This document shows positions 12,896 through 23,847 of a DNA stretch of 64,000 nucleotides, one piece after another. Position 1 is the first letter of the stretch; the number at the start of each line of letters is the position of its first letter. Below the pieces are notes generated by a model. The model saw nothing but the letters and a program-made list of their open reading frames with translations, was not told the origin of the DNA and searched no databases. Position numbers and translations under genes: made by a program. The stretch comes from Berberis thunbergii. Lineage: Eukaryota; Streptophyta; Magnoliopsida; Ranunculales; Berberidaceae. Location: positions 1-64,000 of the forward strand of contig QNQO01001169.1 of assembly GCA_003290165.1 (NCBI GenBank), in the 5' to 3' direction.

Positions 12896-13649
12896 TGAGT
12901 ATAGGGTTGGTTTGGATGGGCATTTGCCTGTTGGGTGATCCCTACTATTGCAAAGAATGCATGGGGCCGGTGCAGATGGCCTCCACTGCCCAGAGTAATT
13001 TTGCCCTCCTTTGTTGTTGTAATTTGAGTTGTTAAGGCTGGAATTCCAATTTCTGTTTGAACTCTAATTTTGGTTGGACGGCCGAGAATTGTAGTTTCCT
13101 CAGTTCTGATAAGGATGCGACCTTCTTCCATATCTGCATATTTGGTTCTCCACCATAGTTTCGCATCTCCTGCTAAGTACATGGTCGCCATGGTGACCTT
13201 TGCTTCTTCTGATTCATGGTTCACTGCACGAAAATACTATTCCAGATCAAACAAGAAGTTCTCTAGCTCATTCCCATCTCGTACCCTAGTGTATGACTTT
13301 GGCTCTGACACTTTCATCCTAGGGTAGGGTGATCAGTCGTCCCTGTGGCCTTGGTCAGCAAGCCAACCCTTGCAAACAAGTCCTCCAACTGTAATTGGAA
13401 GTCACTCATCACCTGAGCTGTGGGGTGAGGTGACTCTTCCATAGCGACTGTTCTTCCCTCCAAATTGTCAACATGTTCAGCCAGCGAATCCACTCTGTAT
13501 GCCAAGTGAAAGAGTCCATCAAGGCGACTGATCTGTTCTCCCAAACAGCTCAACTGGTCCATTCTGGTTTCTAGTCTTTGCATTTGACTAGCCTGTCGCT
13601 CCTCCATAGCGCCAAGGCGCTCACTTAGTTCCTGCATCCTGGTTTGCAT
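12892..13649 (-). pseudogene. Gag remnant of the chromovirus with CCHC zinc knuckle
   Basis: The 13649-13314 piece (111 codons) is rich in heptad-like Leu/Arg/Glu and probably a coiled coil. The 13224-12892 piece starts with a capsid-like segment (AKLWWRTKYADMEEG) and then loses the frame. At about 12920-12965 another frame reads [14 protein letters not shown], a C-X2-C-X4-H-X4-C nucleic-acid binding knuckle. Gag is therefore interrupted by at least two frame changes. Confidence 0.8.
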
Positions 13650-13661
13650 TCAACAAGCTCT

Positions 13662-13674
13662 GGCTTTGATACCA
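13662..13674 (-). other. Primer-binding site, initiator-Met tRNA
   Basis: On the minus strand the sequence TGGTATCAAAGCC lies two bases inside the 5' LTR. It matches the complement of the 3' end of plant initiator-Met tRNA (TGGTATCAGAGC) with one change. Confidence 0.88.
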
Positions 13675-13676
13675 AC

Positions 13677-14155
13677 AGTCACGGACTAGCAATCCGTGCG
13701 ACACTAGCTATCCAATTCACTAGCAAGCCTATGAGTAGTTACTTTGACGAGCACAAATATTAACTTGAGAATGCACAATATCAATCTGTAGACAATATAA
13801 CAATGCACAATAGTCAGCAAAAGCTTTCATCAACATTCAATAGATTACAATGGGGAGGAACGTTCGGAAGGACGTTGCTCAAGACTAGTTTGATGCTATC
13901 GATCGATGGAAATACAAGTTTGAAGTTGAAAAGCAATGCAAAGAAAACAATAAAAATGCTAGCGGTATAGTCTGGCCTGACTATGCAATGGAGACAACAC
14001 GTCCTCACAGTCAAGAGCTCAAACCTTTCCCCTATAATATAGATGCTAAGCATTTGGGCACTTTTCAAAAGGGAACATTGAGTTTTGAGACCATTAGGAA
14101 AGTCTTGAAAGAACTTTGACCTTGATTTCCCTGACCAACGGTTCTAGTCCTGACA
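13677..14155 (-). repeat. 5' LTR of the Ty3 chromovirus
   Basis: 479-bp partner of 8916-9394, same length with no indel. The element's promoter would lie here, reading leftward. The terminus next to the primer site has lost the last base of the TG...CA pair. Confidence 0.93.
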
Positions 14156-14395
14156 GCATACCACCCCGTGATCTCGTTTCAATTTTTTTTTGGGTTCTTT
14201 TGTAATTGATTAAACCCATCTCTATCCTGGCACGTCCCGGTCTAAATCGAGTGGGATGGGATTGGGATGAAGATTTTCAATATCGCCCATCCCGTCACAT
14301 CCTAAACTTATTTATTCAATATTTATTATTATTAATTTTTATCAAACTACTCTTCTAAAGGAAATTTTGGGATGTGTTGAAATTAAATTAAAATA

Positions 14396-15744
14396 AACTT
14401 ATTTGCATTTTGCCCCCTATTATAAATGCTTTATTCAGCTTTACCTCCTGTTATTAATCATATTGCATTTACCCCCTAAGACTAGCAGTCAACGTGCCTT
14501 GACTGTCAAACACCTCGGTGCCATCATTCCGTTCATTTTGGATGAAAAAATGCCCTTCACGTGCTTATCACGTATGATGTGAGAACTTGTTGATCTCAAC
14601 CATCTGTTACTTGAACCACAGACGTGGACGACCAAGATTACATCTGACTGATCATACCCTTGTATAGATGGAGAGTGGAGGTATTCAACATGGGAAAGAT
14701 GAAAGAGTGGTTGGCTTGAGCAAAGGTATTTAAATCAAAGTTTCCCATGAAATTCGAGTTCCTCACATGTTATTTTGTTGTAGATCAAATGTATTTGAAG
14801 TGGGAAAGCTTTAGCAAACCCAAGTTTTGAAGTTAGAGTTTTGTTAGGGTTTCATTACATAAAGGTAACACAAACCTTAAATCTGAGTTATTTCATCTAT
14901 AGATTTCAGTTTAGAACACCATCATAGAGGTAAGTCAAGTCAGTTATTTTCATTTCATCATTTTAGTGGACATTTATTAAGAGTTGCAGGTCATCTTCAA
15001 CCTTTCACAGACCATGTTCTGTTTCAAGGGGCATTCTTAAATTCAAATTTATTATATGAGGTTCAGTTACTGCCAGTAATTTATTATAAGGGGGAAAATA
15101 TAATTAAAAATTGTGGTTTCCTTGCAAGTCTCATGCTTGATTTGTCATCCACATAATCAAATAAGTGAATAGGAGGTTTGAAAAATGCAAGATGAGATCT
15201 GCAAGAAAAATCAATTAAGTTTGTTAAACTTCAGGTTTACAAATTACTGGCAGTAACTTAACCCCATATAATAAATTTGAATTTAATGTTGCCCCCTGAA
15301 ACATAACATACATGAGAGATGATGAAGATGACCTGCAACTCAAGCTTAACTTCAAAACTTGGGTTTGCATAAGCTTTTACACTCTAAATATGTAATCTAC
15401 AGTGAAGTAATATGTAGATGTAATAGTAGTAGAAACATAGGCGAGTGTTATTGGTGATGAAGTGGAGAGTGTGGTGGTGGAGGCGAATTATCTTAACGGC
15501 TAATGAGAAGTTTGAATCTCAGCCCTAAGATTTTAATTGCATCTGCCTGCTTCAACTTTGAGTCTTAGCATTCAGATCATTAAAGGGTATTTTGGCAGTA
15601 AAATGTGACATTTTGAAACTAGCACGTTCCTTGACAGTCAATACATGTTGACTGCTAATCTTAGGGGATAAATATAATATGATTAATAATAAGGGGTAAA
15701 GCTGAATAATACATTTATAATAGGGGGTAAAATGCAAATAACCC
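14396..15744. mobile_element. Non-autonomous MULE with very long inverted arms
   Basis: A 1,349-bp element flanked by the perfect 9-bp target duplication ATTAAAATA (14387-14395 and 15745-15753). The terminal inverted repeats run at least 150 bp and share CTTATTTGCATTTT at the ends. Inner blocks are also inverted: 14780-14835 with 15340-15400, and 14985-15100 with 15235-15345 (for example TTACTGCCAGTAAT against ATTACTGGCAGTAA). Most of the element can thus fold into one hairpin with a loop of about 140 bp. No transposase is present. It sits inside the 8902-16787 hAT. Confidence 0.85.
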
Positions 15745-16998
15745 ATTAAAATATCTACTGTTTGAAAATTTACTTGCTTGATTTGGTACTCTTTGTTTAG
15801 ATAAGTACTTTAATTTGGATATTTTAGGTCAAATAAAACCCATGAAAATTTATGTTATTTTACATTTCAGATTGGTTATAGGGGAATTATTCTTGTAGAA
15901 AATAAAGGCAAATGATGGTTAATATACTAATGTTAAGACAACTTGAGAACATTACTCCTAATTGTATCTTGTATGAATGATATTTCAACTCTTGCAAAAA
16001 TATGCAAGACAGATCTATGGAGTGACTCCTTCCATCTGCCATCATTCATTTGACAAACTTAATTCCATTGTAAAGTCTACCATCATTCACTTGACAAACT
16101 TAATTAGTTAATTTCATTATAAGGTGACCCTCCACAACTTTGATCTGTACATGTACTTAATATTACTCCTTCAGATGCCAATTTTACTGAAATTCAGAAT
16201 GTTAACTTGAGTTATTTGATCTTTCAAAAGGATATTTTGCTTGCAAGATGACCAACTTACAGGATTTGACAAAATTTACGTAACTTTGAGGTAAATTTTG
16301 AGCACTTCTAATTTGAGTTATCATTTATAAATTCATGTATTCATAACTATATAGGCATAGTTCTAAGAAACTACTATACTAATGTTTAGTTTTAGTGTAT
16401 CACACAATGCTTAATATAAGACATTGTAAGTTCATTGGCCCATAAATTTCATATTACAGTTAATATGTTATGATGAAAGTTATATGTATAAATTTGACAT
16501 TACTGGTGTGTTAGCAATGTGAGATTAAATTCTTTTGTTATTCTTCATTGGAAGACTATTTAGTACATGCTCATCACGTTCCATTCGAACCCGTTTGGGA
16601 TGGGACGAGGTCAGAATGAGGTCTATCCCATCCCAATCCCAAACAAACGGGATGAGATAAGTGATTGTTGAATCCTTGCCAAGGAATAAAAAAAAAGATT
16701 GAGATTGGTGCCATCTGATCCATTAGTGAGAACCAATTCTGACCATGCCAGAGAGATGATGTCCATCCCATCCCGTGCCCACCCCTAGGTGCAAATATAT
16801 ACTTACTGAAAACCCTAATCGTGTTGAGTTTCTATCCATCTTTGGGTTTAATTTGGGCTTGGGCCATTTTTCTTTTCATCAAAGTAGTGATTTGGTAATG
16901 ATAGGGTTAAATGGGGAGGGTGACTTTCTCTTGTTTCTTTACGGCACAGACATGGGAGAAAAGAAAGAGTTATAGCAGTGAAGAAGAGAAGAAAAACA

Positions 16999-17245
16999 AT
17001 GGTGTTTCGAGCAACAACAATGGCGATTCGAATACAACAACAACACACTACTCTAACCAACATAAGGGGTTTGTGTAGCTTCACATACAATACCCCCATC
17101 ATACCAACACCACCACACATCCCTTATCCTCCTCCGCTAGCCACCATTGAACCCGCTGCGTGGAGTCTCCTTTTCAATCCACCACCCGACCTCAACGACA
17201 TGGACGTTCCCAGGGCTGAACCTTCCACCAATCTCTTCATATTGG
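16999..17245 (+). CDS. Possible first exon of a mitochondrial RRM (ORRM2-like) protein
   Basis: An ATG in a good plant context (AACAATGG at 16995-17002) opens 82 codons followed by a strong donor (G|GTAAGT at 17246). The start, MVFRATTMAIRIQQQ, is rich in Arg, Ala, Thr and Gln and poor in acidic residues, like a mitochondrial transit peptide. The end, RAEPSTNLFILG, resembles the first strand of the RRM in organelle RRM proteins (EPSANLFVSG in ORRM2 as remembered), where an intron would follow. These proteins support C-to-U editing of organellar RNA. No exon with the remaining RRM (RNP1, GFGFV) was found downstream in this window, so the gene may be truncated or this may be chance similarity. 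The alternative start is the internal Met at codon 8. Confidence 0.4.
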
Positions 17246-18189
17246 GTAAGTTTTTCATTCTCCTTTATATTTTTGTTTGGTTTGATCTATGGATTAGGGG
17301 TTAGATATGTTGGATTGTTGCAGAATTGGATCTGATAAATGCTAGTAATTAAACTTTGTGGCAATTGCTTGTTGTGGGTGAGATTGTGTGATTTGCTACA
17401 ACATGAGGTGATGTACATCGTAATGTTGAGATTAAGAACTTTTGGTTTTGATTAGAGGTAAAAATAGACACCCGGTTAAAGTGAACCACTTCTTATTCAA
17501 AACCAAAGTTTTGATCAAAACAAAAGACAAATGCCATCAAACCTTTCAAAATTACACAATGAACCTCAAAATCGACAAAGGGAAACATAATTGAACTTGA
17601 GCTATGGGGGTTGATGATGGTTAGACAATTATCAGAGTGTGTAACACATGCGTATGTCCAAAAGAGCCTCAAATTGGTTGGAGTGGTGTTTTACTCGCTT
17701 GGTGGCACAAATAGGAAAAAACAATATGTTTCTTCCCAAAACGTGGTGGTAATTGACATAATCGATGGGTGCACATATAACTGCCCTTCTACAAGAGCGG
17801 ATGGCAATAATTTTTATTATTTATTTTTATGTATGGTGGTCTAATGAGAATTTATGTTTGATTGCTAACATAAAAAATAAAATAAAAATAAATAAATAAT
17901 TTCAATATTTAGATTTGAAATATTGTTTAGATTTGAGATCTCACACAGGCTCCACACTTTTCCTTTTTCGTTCTAGCGTTCCTCTTCAAGTTTTCAATAT
18001 TTACTTCTTCCAAATTACACTGAAGAAACTTCCAAATTACACAACAACGCTAAAAAAAGATTGAAATCGACCAATGGAGGTTGATAATGGTCGTAAAGTG
18101 GATGAGAGGAGTTATCGTGTGTGTTGTAGAATGGAAGGGATTCAATTTTCTGGCAAAAAATCATCCAGACTTTCATTTTTTTTGTCAAA
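17246..18189. other. Region after the orphan exon, no gene recognised
   Basis: It starts with an intron-like T-rich stretch. No RRM-coding exon, RNA gene or transposon end can be supported. The frame at 17611-17844 has no recognisable family. Confidence 0.4.
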
Positions 18190-18357
18190 TTGTATAGGGA
18201 AGAAACTTTCAAAAACTTTTGGAGGGAAAAGCCATGTTGGTCTGCATTTCCATGGGTGTACATAGCAGCTCCCTCAGGAAATTAACACCCTCTTGCATAT
18301 TGATTGGTCCTGGAAAAATTAATAGTTTTCGAAGATCAAAAGATATTGGTAGTGACT
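18190..18357. repeat. Flank copy X, repeated at 21295-21428
   Basis: The stretch starting TTGTATAGGGAAGAAAC and containing AAAAGCCATGTTGGTCTGCA reappears, diverged and with a few indels, directly after the tandem block at 21295. The two copies face the same way and bracket the whole 18.36-21.29 kb block. Confidence 0.7.
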
Positions 18358-18560
18358 ACTCCACATCACCTAAAGTATTGTCCCACACTACTATATCAAC
18401 TTTTTCTCTCCCACACCACCTACTTTATTTCTCACACCACCACTTCTCTCCCTCACCACCAATAAAAACTCAAAATTTTAAATTTTCTCTCTCCTCCCAT
18501 TTCTTCAACTTATTTTCTTCCCTTCTTATTCTCTTCCTGTCTTCTCCTCTCTTCCTCTTT
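18358..18560. mobile_element. Isolated MULE terminus, same family as the 26057-32141 element
   Basis: GGTAGTGACTACTCCACATC at 18358 matches the right terminus of the 6.1-kb MULE (GACAACGACTACACTGCATC) and is followed by the same CACCACC-rich subterminal pattern. No opposite end or 9-bp duplication was found, so it is a truncated end or the start of a rearranged copy. Confidence 0.5.
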
Positions 18561-20017
18561 TTTCCATCAGACACCGCCCACCTCACCATCATCACCACCA
18601 CCTCGCTACCCCCACTTATCTCCCTTCCGCCATCGCCACATTTCTCCCACTTTTCTCCATCAAGCGCCACCACCACCCTGCCATCTCTCTCACCCTCTTT
18701 GTCTCTGAAAACATGATATTATCTCTGACTTTGGTTCAACTTATATGCTCGATTGAGACCAATTCTCAAGTTCATCAAAACATAAAAATTGTAGTACTCA
18801 GAGTTATCTAATAAACACAATTTGAATTACTTGAAAATGTTTTGATTTGAGCAAGTTATGGTCATTTTACTAAAATCGCGCAAATCTATCTTGCAATGAA
18901 AACGAGGTAGTGTCCCTGACTTTCGGCCAACTTATATGCTCGATCGAGACCGATTCTCAAGCTCATCAAAACTCGAAACTGTAGTACTTTGAGTTATCTA
19001 ATAAACACAATTTGAATCACTTGAAAAATATTTTGAAATGAGCAAGTTATGATCATTTTACTAAAGTCGTGCTAATCTGTCTCGCAATGAAAACGGGGCA
19101 GTGTCCCTGAATTTCGGCCAACTTATATGCTTGATCAAGACCGATTCTTAAGCTCATCAAAACACAAAATTGTAGTACTCTAAGTTATCTAATAAACACA
19201 ACTTGAATCACTTGAAAAATATTTTGAAATGAGAAAATTATGGCCATTTTACTAAAGTCACGCATATCAAATCTGTTTTCACCCATTAGACCAGACCTAT
19301 GCAAACTTTCGCCCAATCCTCGCATTCCTTAATGCGATAGGGTGAAGACAAACTTTTTTCCCAATTTATTTGCACCAGTTTATATTTTTCTTATACAAAT
19401 ACCATATTGGCAAAGTGAATCAACGAGGAAGCCTTGAACATAGCACATTTTGGTAAGTGTTACCATAGTGAACACTTCTTGCTAATTTGGGCAGTAAACT
19501 AATTAAGAACTAGAGGTTACCAAATAACACATTTAATTTCTGTTTGTGAAACACAGTCTGTCATGACTATTATGGTTGGCCATTGGACATGCATTCTCAA
19601 ACACGCAAAAGGGTCAAGTAGGCTACCCTGCAAATATCCCTCCCATTGTTGTTTTACAAAAAAAAATGAGAAGATACAGACAAATGCAGTCAAATAGCCT
19701 TTTTATGCTCATTAAATAATATCATACAAATGTAAACTATTTTATACTTTCAAGCTTGAATATTAATATTCTCATTCCTAATATACTATATTGTGCAAAA
19801 GATCTAGAATCATGATAATATAAGTTCTAACTTCTAACCTAAGTTCGGGACGAGACGGGATGGATGATATGGAAAATCTCCATCTCGATCACATCCCACT
19901 CTAGAACGGAACGGGACGAGATCAGGATGGGTTTGATCAATCCCATAAAACCCCCAAAAAAATTGGGATTATATGGGATAGGACCAGGACATGATCGGGA
20001 TGGGATGCCATCACTTC
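18561..20017. repeat. Tandem block, copy A
   Basis: About 1.46 kb. Order: CACC-rich pyrimidine strand, three repeats of about 190 bp, a segment with GCCTTGAACATAGCA and TGGCCATTGGACATGCATTC, then GGGATGGGAT motifs like hAT subterminal DNA. Copy B follows directly with the same order. No protein is recognised. Confidence 0.8.
18726..19265. repeat. Three 190-bp tandem repeats inside copy A
   Basis: The phrase CAACTTATATGCTCGAT recurs at about 18738, 18928 and 19119 (spacing 190-191 bp). Each unit also holds GAGTTATCTAATAAACACAA and a TTTTACTAAA segment about 150 bp later. Confidence 0.85.
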
Positions 20018-21294
20018 TCCATTAGACACCGCCATCATCAACACCACCCCACTTCTCTCCCTCCCGCCATCGCCACCTTTCTCCCACTTTTCTCCATCAA
20101 GCACCACCACCACCATGCCACCTCTCTCACCCTCATTGTCTCTAAAAGTTCAACTTATATGCTCGATTGAGACCGATTCTCAAGTTCATCAAAAAACATA
20201 AAAATTGTAGTACTCAGAGTTATCTAATAAACATAATTTGAATTAATTGAAAATGTTTTGATTTGAGCAAGTTATGGTCATTTTACTAAAATCGTGCAAA
20301 TCTGTCATGCAATGAAAACGAGGTAGTGTCCCTGACTTTCGGCTAACTTACATGCTCGATCGAAACCGATTCTCAAGCTCATCAAAATACGAAAGCTATA
20401 ATACTCTGAGTTATCTAATAAATACAATTTGAATCACTTGAAACATATTTTAAAATGAGCAAGTTATGATCATTTTACTAAAGTCGCACAAATATGTCTC
20501 GCAATGAAAACGGGGTAGTGTCCCTGACTTTCGGCCAACTTATATGTTCGATCGAAACCGATTCTTAAGCTCATCAAAACACGAAAATTGTAGTACTCTA
20601 AGTTATCTAATAAACACAATTTGAATCACTTGAAAAATGTTTTGAAATGAGAAAGTTATGGCCATTTTAATGCGAATGGGTGAAGACAGACTTTTTTTCC
20701 CCAATTTATTTGCACCAGTTTATATTTTTCTTATACAAATGCCATCTTGGCAAAGTGAATCAACAAGGAAGCCTTGAACATAGCACCTTTTGGTAAGTGT
20801 TGCCATAACGGACACTTCTTGCTAATTTGGGCAGTAAACTAATTAAGAGCTAGAGGTTACCAAATAACACATTTTATTTCTGGTTGTGAAACACAGTCTG
20901 TCATGACTATTATGGTTGGCCATTGGACATGCATTCTCAAGCACGCAAAAGAGTCAAGCAGGCTACCCTGCAGATATCCCTCCCTTTGTTGTTTTACCGA
21001 AAAAAATGAGAATATACAGACAAATGCAGTCAAACAACCTTTTATGCTCATTAACTAATATCATACAAATGTAAACTATTTTATACTTTCAAGCTTGAAT
21101 AGTAATATTCTCATTCCTAATATATCATATTGTGCAGAGGCTCTAGAATCGTGATAATATAAGTTATAACTTCTAACCTAAGTTCGGGATAGGATGGGAT
21201 GGATGAGATGAAAAATCTCCATCCCGATCACTTCCCACTCTAGAACGGGACGGGACGGGACTAGGACATGATCAGGATGGGATGCCAACCCCTA
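20018..21294. repeat. Tandem block, copy B
   Basis: Direct copy of 18561-20017, shortened by deletions of about 70 bp after the third internal repeat (near 20668) and another in the GGGATGGGAT part. It ends TGCCAACCCCTA at 21294, a plausible hAT-type terminus, and is followed at once by flank copy X'. Confidence 0.8.
20139..20668. repeat. Three 190-bp tandem repeats inside copy B
   Basis: Equivalent phrases begin at about 20151, 20343 and 20536 (spacing 192-193 bp), so the triplication predates the larger duplication. Confidence 0.85.
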
Positions 21295-21428
21295 AGTTGT
21301 ATAGGAATAAATTTTCAAAAAAAATTGGCGGGAAAAGCCATGTTGGTCTGCAGTGTTTTCCATGGGTGTACATGAAATTAACACCCTCTTGCATGGAAAA
21401 ATCAATAGTTTTTGAAAATCAAATGATA
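21295..21428. repeat. Flank copy X', partner of 18190-18357
   Basis: Starts AGTTGTATAGGAATAAATTTTC immediately after copy B and runs to GAAAATCAAATGATATT. Here the sequence continues without the MULE-like end that interrupts copy X. Confidence 0.7.
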
Positions 21429-22939
21429 TTTGCTTGAATAAGAAAACTTGACATTGTAACTATTACTTAAATAAACTGGTGAAATTATATTTCTTATACT
21501 AATCTTGTATATAGCTACAGTCCTCTTATCATATCTTTGTGAAAGTTGACATGAAAACAGTAGAGTTTGTTTGGAACATTAAGAAGCACTTATTCCATAT
21601 TTTATTCTTTAAAGATATAACATGAGGAGTTATTATCAATCAATTGCTCTTGATGTGTGTTGATGTTGTCGACCCATCAATTGTCCCCATAACTTGAGAC
21701 ATTAAATTTCATGGGACAAATGAGTATCATATGCTCGGTACTACTTTAAATATTCTCAGCTTTACACCACCAAGAAATGATTAAAATTCTCTAAATAATA
21801 AATAATAATGATTAAAAAAAATGCCGAGAACATGTTTCTATATACATTGTATATGCAATATTAATGATAAAAGAATCAGAATTATGACTGCTTATTTTTC
21901 ACATATATTATGAATTATTGTAGTATTAGATGCCAATATATTCATCATATCATGTCTAATATCTCTTTACAGTGTAAATAGAATAAACTTTCAAAGTGCA
22001 TAATTTGCTTGTATAAGCAAAGTGGGAAATTAAGAGGAGAAGAGTAGACATAAAAGATCCTTACAAAATTATTGATTGAGATTCAGATAAAAAAAATTAT
22101 GTAGGTCAAATAATCCACCAGCCCAACAGATAGGCATATTCTATTATTCTCTGCCTTTTTACTTAAATGAGTTGCTGGGAAAATGGAACCTGAAATTTCA
22201 ATTTACAGCTAAAATAAACACACCTATGGAAGCTTTTTGGAGATCAAAGTGTATTGAAGTTTTGATATTGGATTCCATGCAACCAAACACATCCTTAGCA
22301 GCAAAAGCCTTGCACTGGGACTTGAATAAAGGAGCTGGAGCTGATGGACTTAATCCAACAGAGTGAATACTTGAGCGGAAGATTAAAAAAAAAACTCGGT
22401 TTTGAAGATCAATCAGACTCCATTGATACTTCACATTTGAAAAATATGTGTTTAAGTACATTAGTGTCGTAATAATGAACTTGGCTGGCTCGCCAACACA
22501 CTTACATCCAGATATTCAAACATTGTAACCTCAAGTGCACCTTGGTTCAGTGAAATTCTAATTGGGTTTTTCGAAAAACTCAGCCCATCCTTTTAGTCTA
22601 CCTGGGCAGCCAATAATACCAAGTTATTGACCGTCTAAACAAAACTTTGGATTGCATCCGGCAGGAAGCAGGGTAAATGTAAAAAATTGACTATTTGCAG
22701 AACTTGGACTTATGATATCATCGGCCGGGTCTTACCAATGGAGCTAACAACCAGTTCACAACTTAGTCATAATATTTTGTACTCTATGACAACATGATAT
22801 TAGTTCTCAATCTGTGGTTCATCTATTAGTAAAAAAATAACACAAAGGGAAAAATCCGTAAAAATAACTTCTTGATGAAATATAAGGGATAAGGGTCTCA
22901 CAAGAACTCGATAGCGTGAATGAAAGAAGATGCTGGAAG
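21429..22939. other. AT-rich spacer without recognised genes
   Basis: No exon, RNA gene or transposon terminus could be supported. The frames at 22172-22366 and 22198-22461 overlap on opposite strands and match no family I know. Confidence 0.4.
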
Positions 22940-23714
22940 CAGGGGCGGATCTAGGATTGCAGATAAAGGGGGGCAAACAGTACACAACTATTTTACTATA
23001 CAAATGTTCAACTAAACAAATATACATGACATGATTAATTCAACTATAGTTAGCAAATGAAGAGTTCACCTTTTTTAATTGGAGAAAACAAAATTAAGCA
23101 TGGTGGTATAAGGTGAGAGTTAGCGAGAAGCATAGCTCTGCTTTCTTTCTAACTTTTTGGCGTTGAGGCAATCATAACAGTACAATCTAAGTCCAAGTAG
23201 TAGTAGCAGCAGTAGCCTAAGTAGTGTCTATTCTCTGGACTAGAATGGATGGAGAACTTTTTCCTTTTGGGCTAGCTCGGACAAAGCAGACAAACAACAA
23301 CTTTTGAAATCTAAAATTTATAATTGTTTAATCTAAAATAAAGAGATTAAATAGATAGAAATTAAAAAAAATTCTTGAAATGTATAATTTCCCTTCCTCC
23401 GGTCTCCAACTCAATTAATGGTGGGAATTAAAATAGAGAGATATTAAAAAAAGAAAAAGAGAGAGATTAAATAAAAGAAAAAGAGGTGGAGTGGGATTGG
23501 GATTGAGATTGGTGAAGGTGAAGTTTAAAAAATAGAAAACAACACCCTTTGATTTAAAATAACCTGGAGTCAATAACCAAGATTGTATATAAAGAGGGGC
23601 AATCTAAAATTTTAAAGGGGGGCAAGATAAAACATACAATTAACTTAATGAGTTTTTTTCAAAATTATAAGGGGGTCAATTGCCCCCCTTATCCAATACA
23701 TAAATCCGCCACTG
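22940..23714. mobile_element. Non-autonomous hAT element, 775 bp
   Basis: Ends CAGGGGCGGATCTA and TAAATCCGCCACTG are inverted repeats (12 of 14). The 8-bp target duplication GCTGGAAG is perfect (22932-22939 and 23715-23722). The inner ends contain runs of G or C (GGGGGGCAAAC, TGCCCCCC) also seen in the 54529-56109 element. No transposase. Confidence 0.92.
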
Positions 23715-23847
23715 GCTGGAAGCTCCCTTGGTACAAAAATGAGTTCGATACTCGTATAGGCCTCACAGTGATAAGGGTCCATTAAGGCCCATGGTACTAG
23801 GGTTACCCGAGACAATAACTATCATGGGTCATCTTAGAAACCTATAA

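Larger units (their letters stand above)
8916..14155 (-). mobile_element. Ty3/gypsy chromovirus LTR retrotransposon, inactivated
   Basis: A complete 5,240-bp element on the minus strand. Two 479-bp LTRs (8916-9394 and 13677-14155) differ at roughly 24 positions (about 5%) by hand alignment, so the insertion is not recent. The 5-bp target duplication GCATA is at 8911-8915 and 14156-14160. A primer-binding site for initiator-Met tRNA and a purine tract lie where expected. The domain order on the minus strand is gag, zinc knuckle, protease, RT, RNase H, integrase, chromodomain, which is the Ty3 order with the chromovirus C-terminus. Several breaks interrupt the coding region. Confidence 0.95.
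8902..16787. mobile_element. Non-autonomous hAT element, split by two later insertions
   Basis: The left terminus TAAGGGTGGGCA pairs with the right terminus TGCCCACCCCTA (11 of 12), and the 8-bp direct repeat GGTGCAAA flanks both ends (8894-8901 and 16788-16795), which is the hAT signature. Removing the Ty3 element (with one TSD copy) and the MULE (with one TSD copy) leaves about 1.28 kb with no transposase. The inner ends are rich in GGGATGGGAT-like subterminal motifs on both strands, seen again near 19850-20010 and 21180-21290. This is the oldest layer of the nest. Confidence 0.85.

Noticed and set aside
13814..14068. 84-codon frame similar to the one at 9053-9292
   Set aside because: Both lie inside LTRs of the same retrotransposon and are similar only because the LTRs are repeats.
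22172..22461. Overlapping frames on both strands
   Set aside because: Neither resembles a known protein; length is as expected by chance in such DNA.
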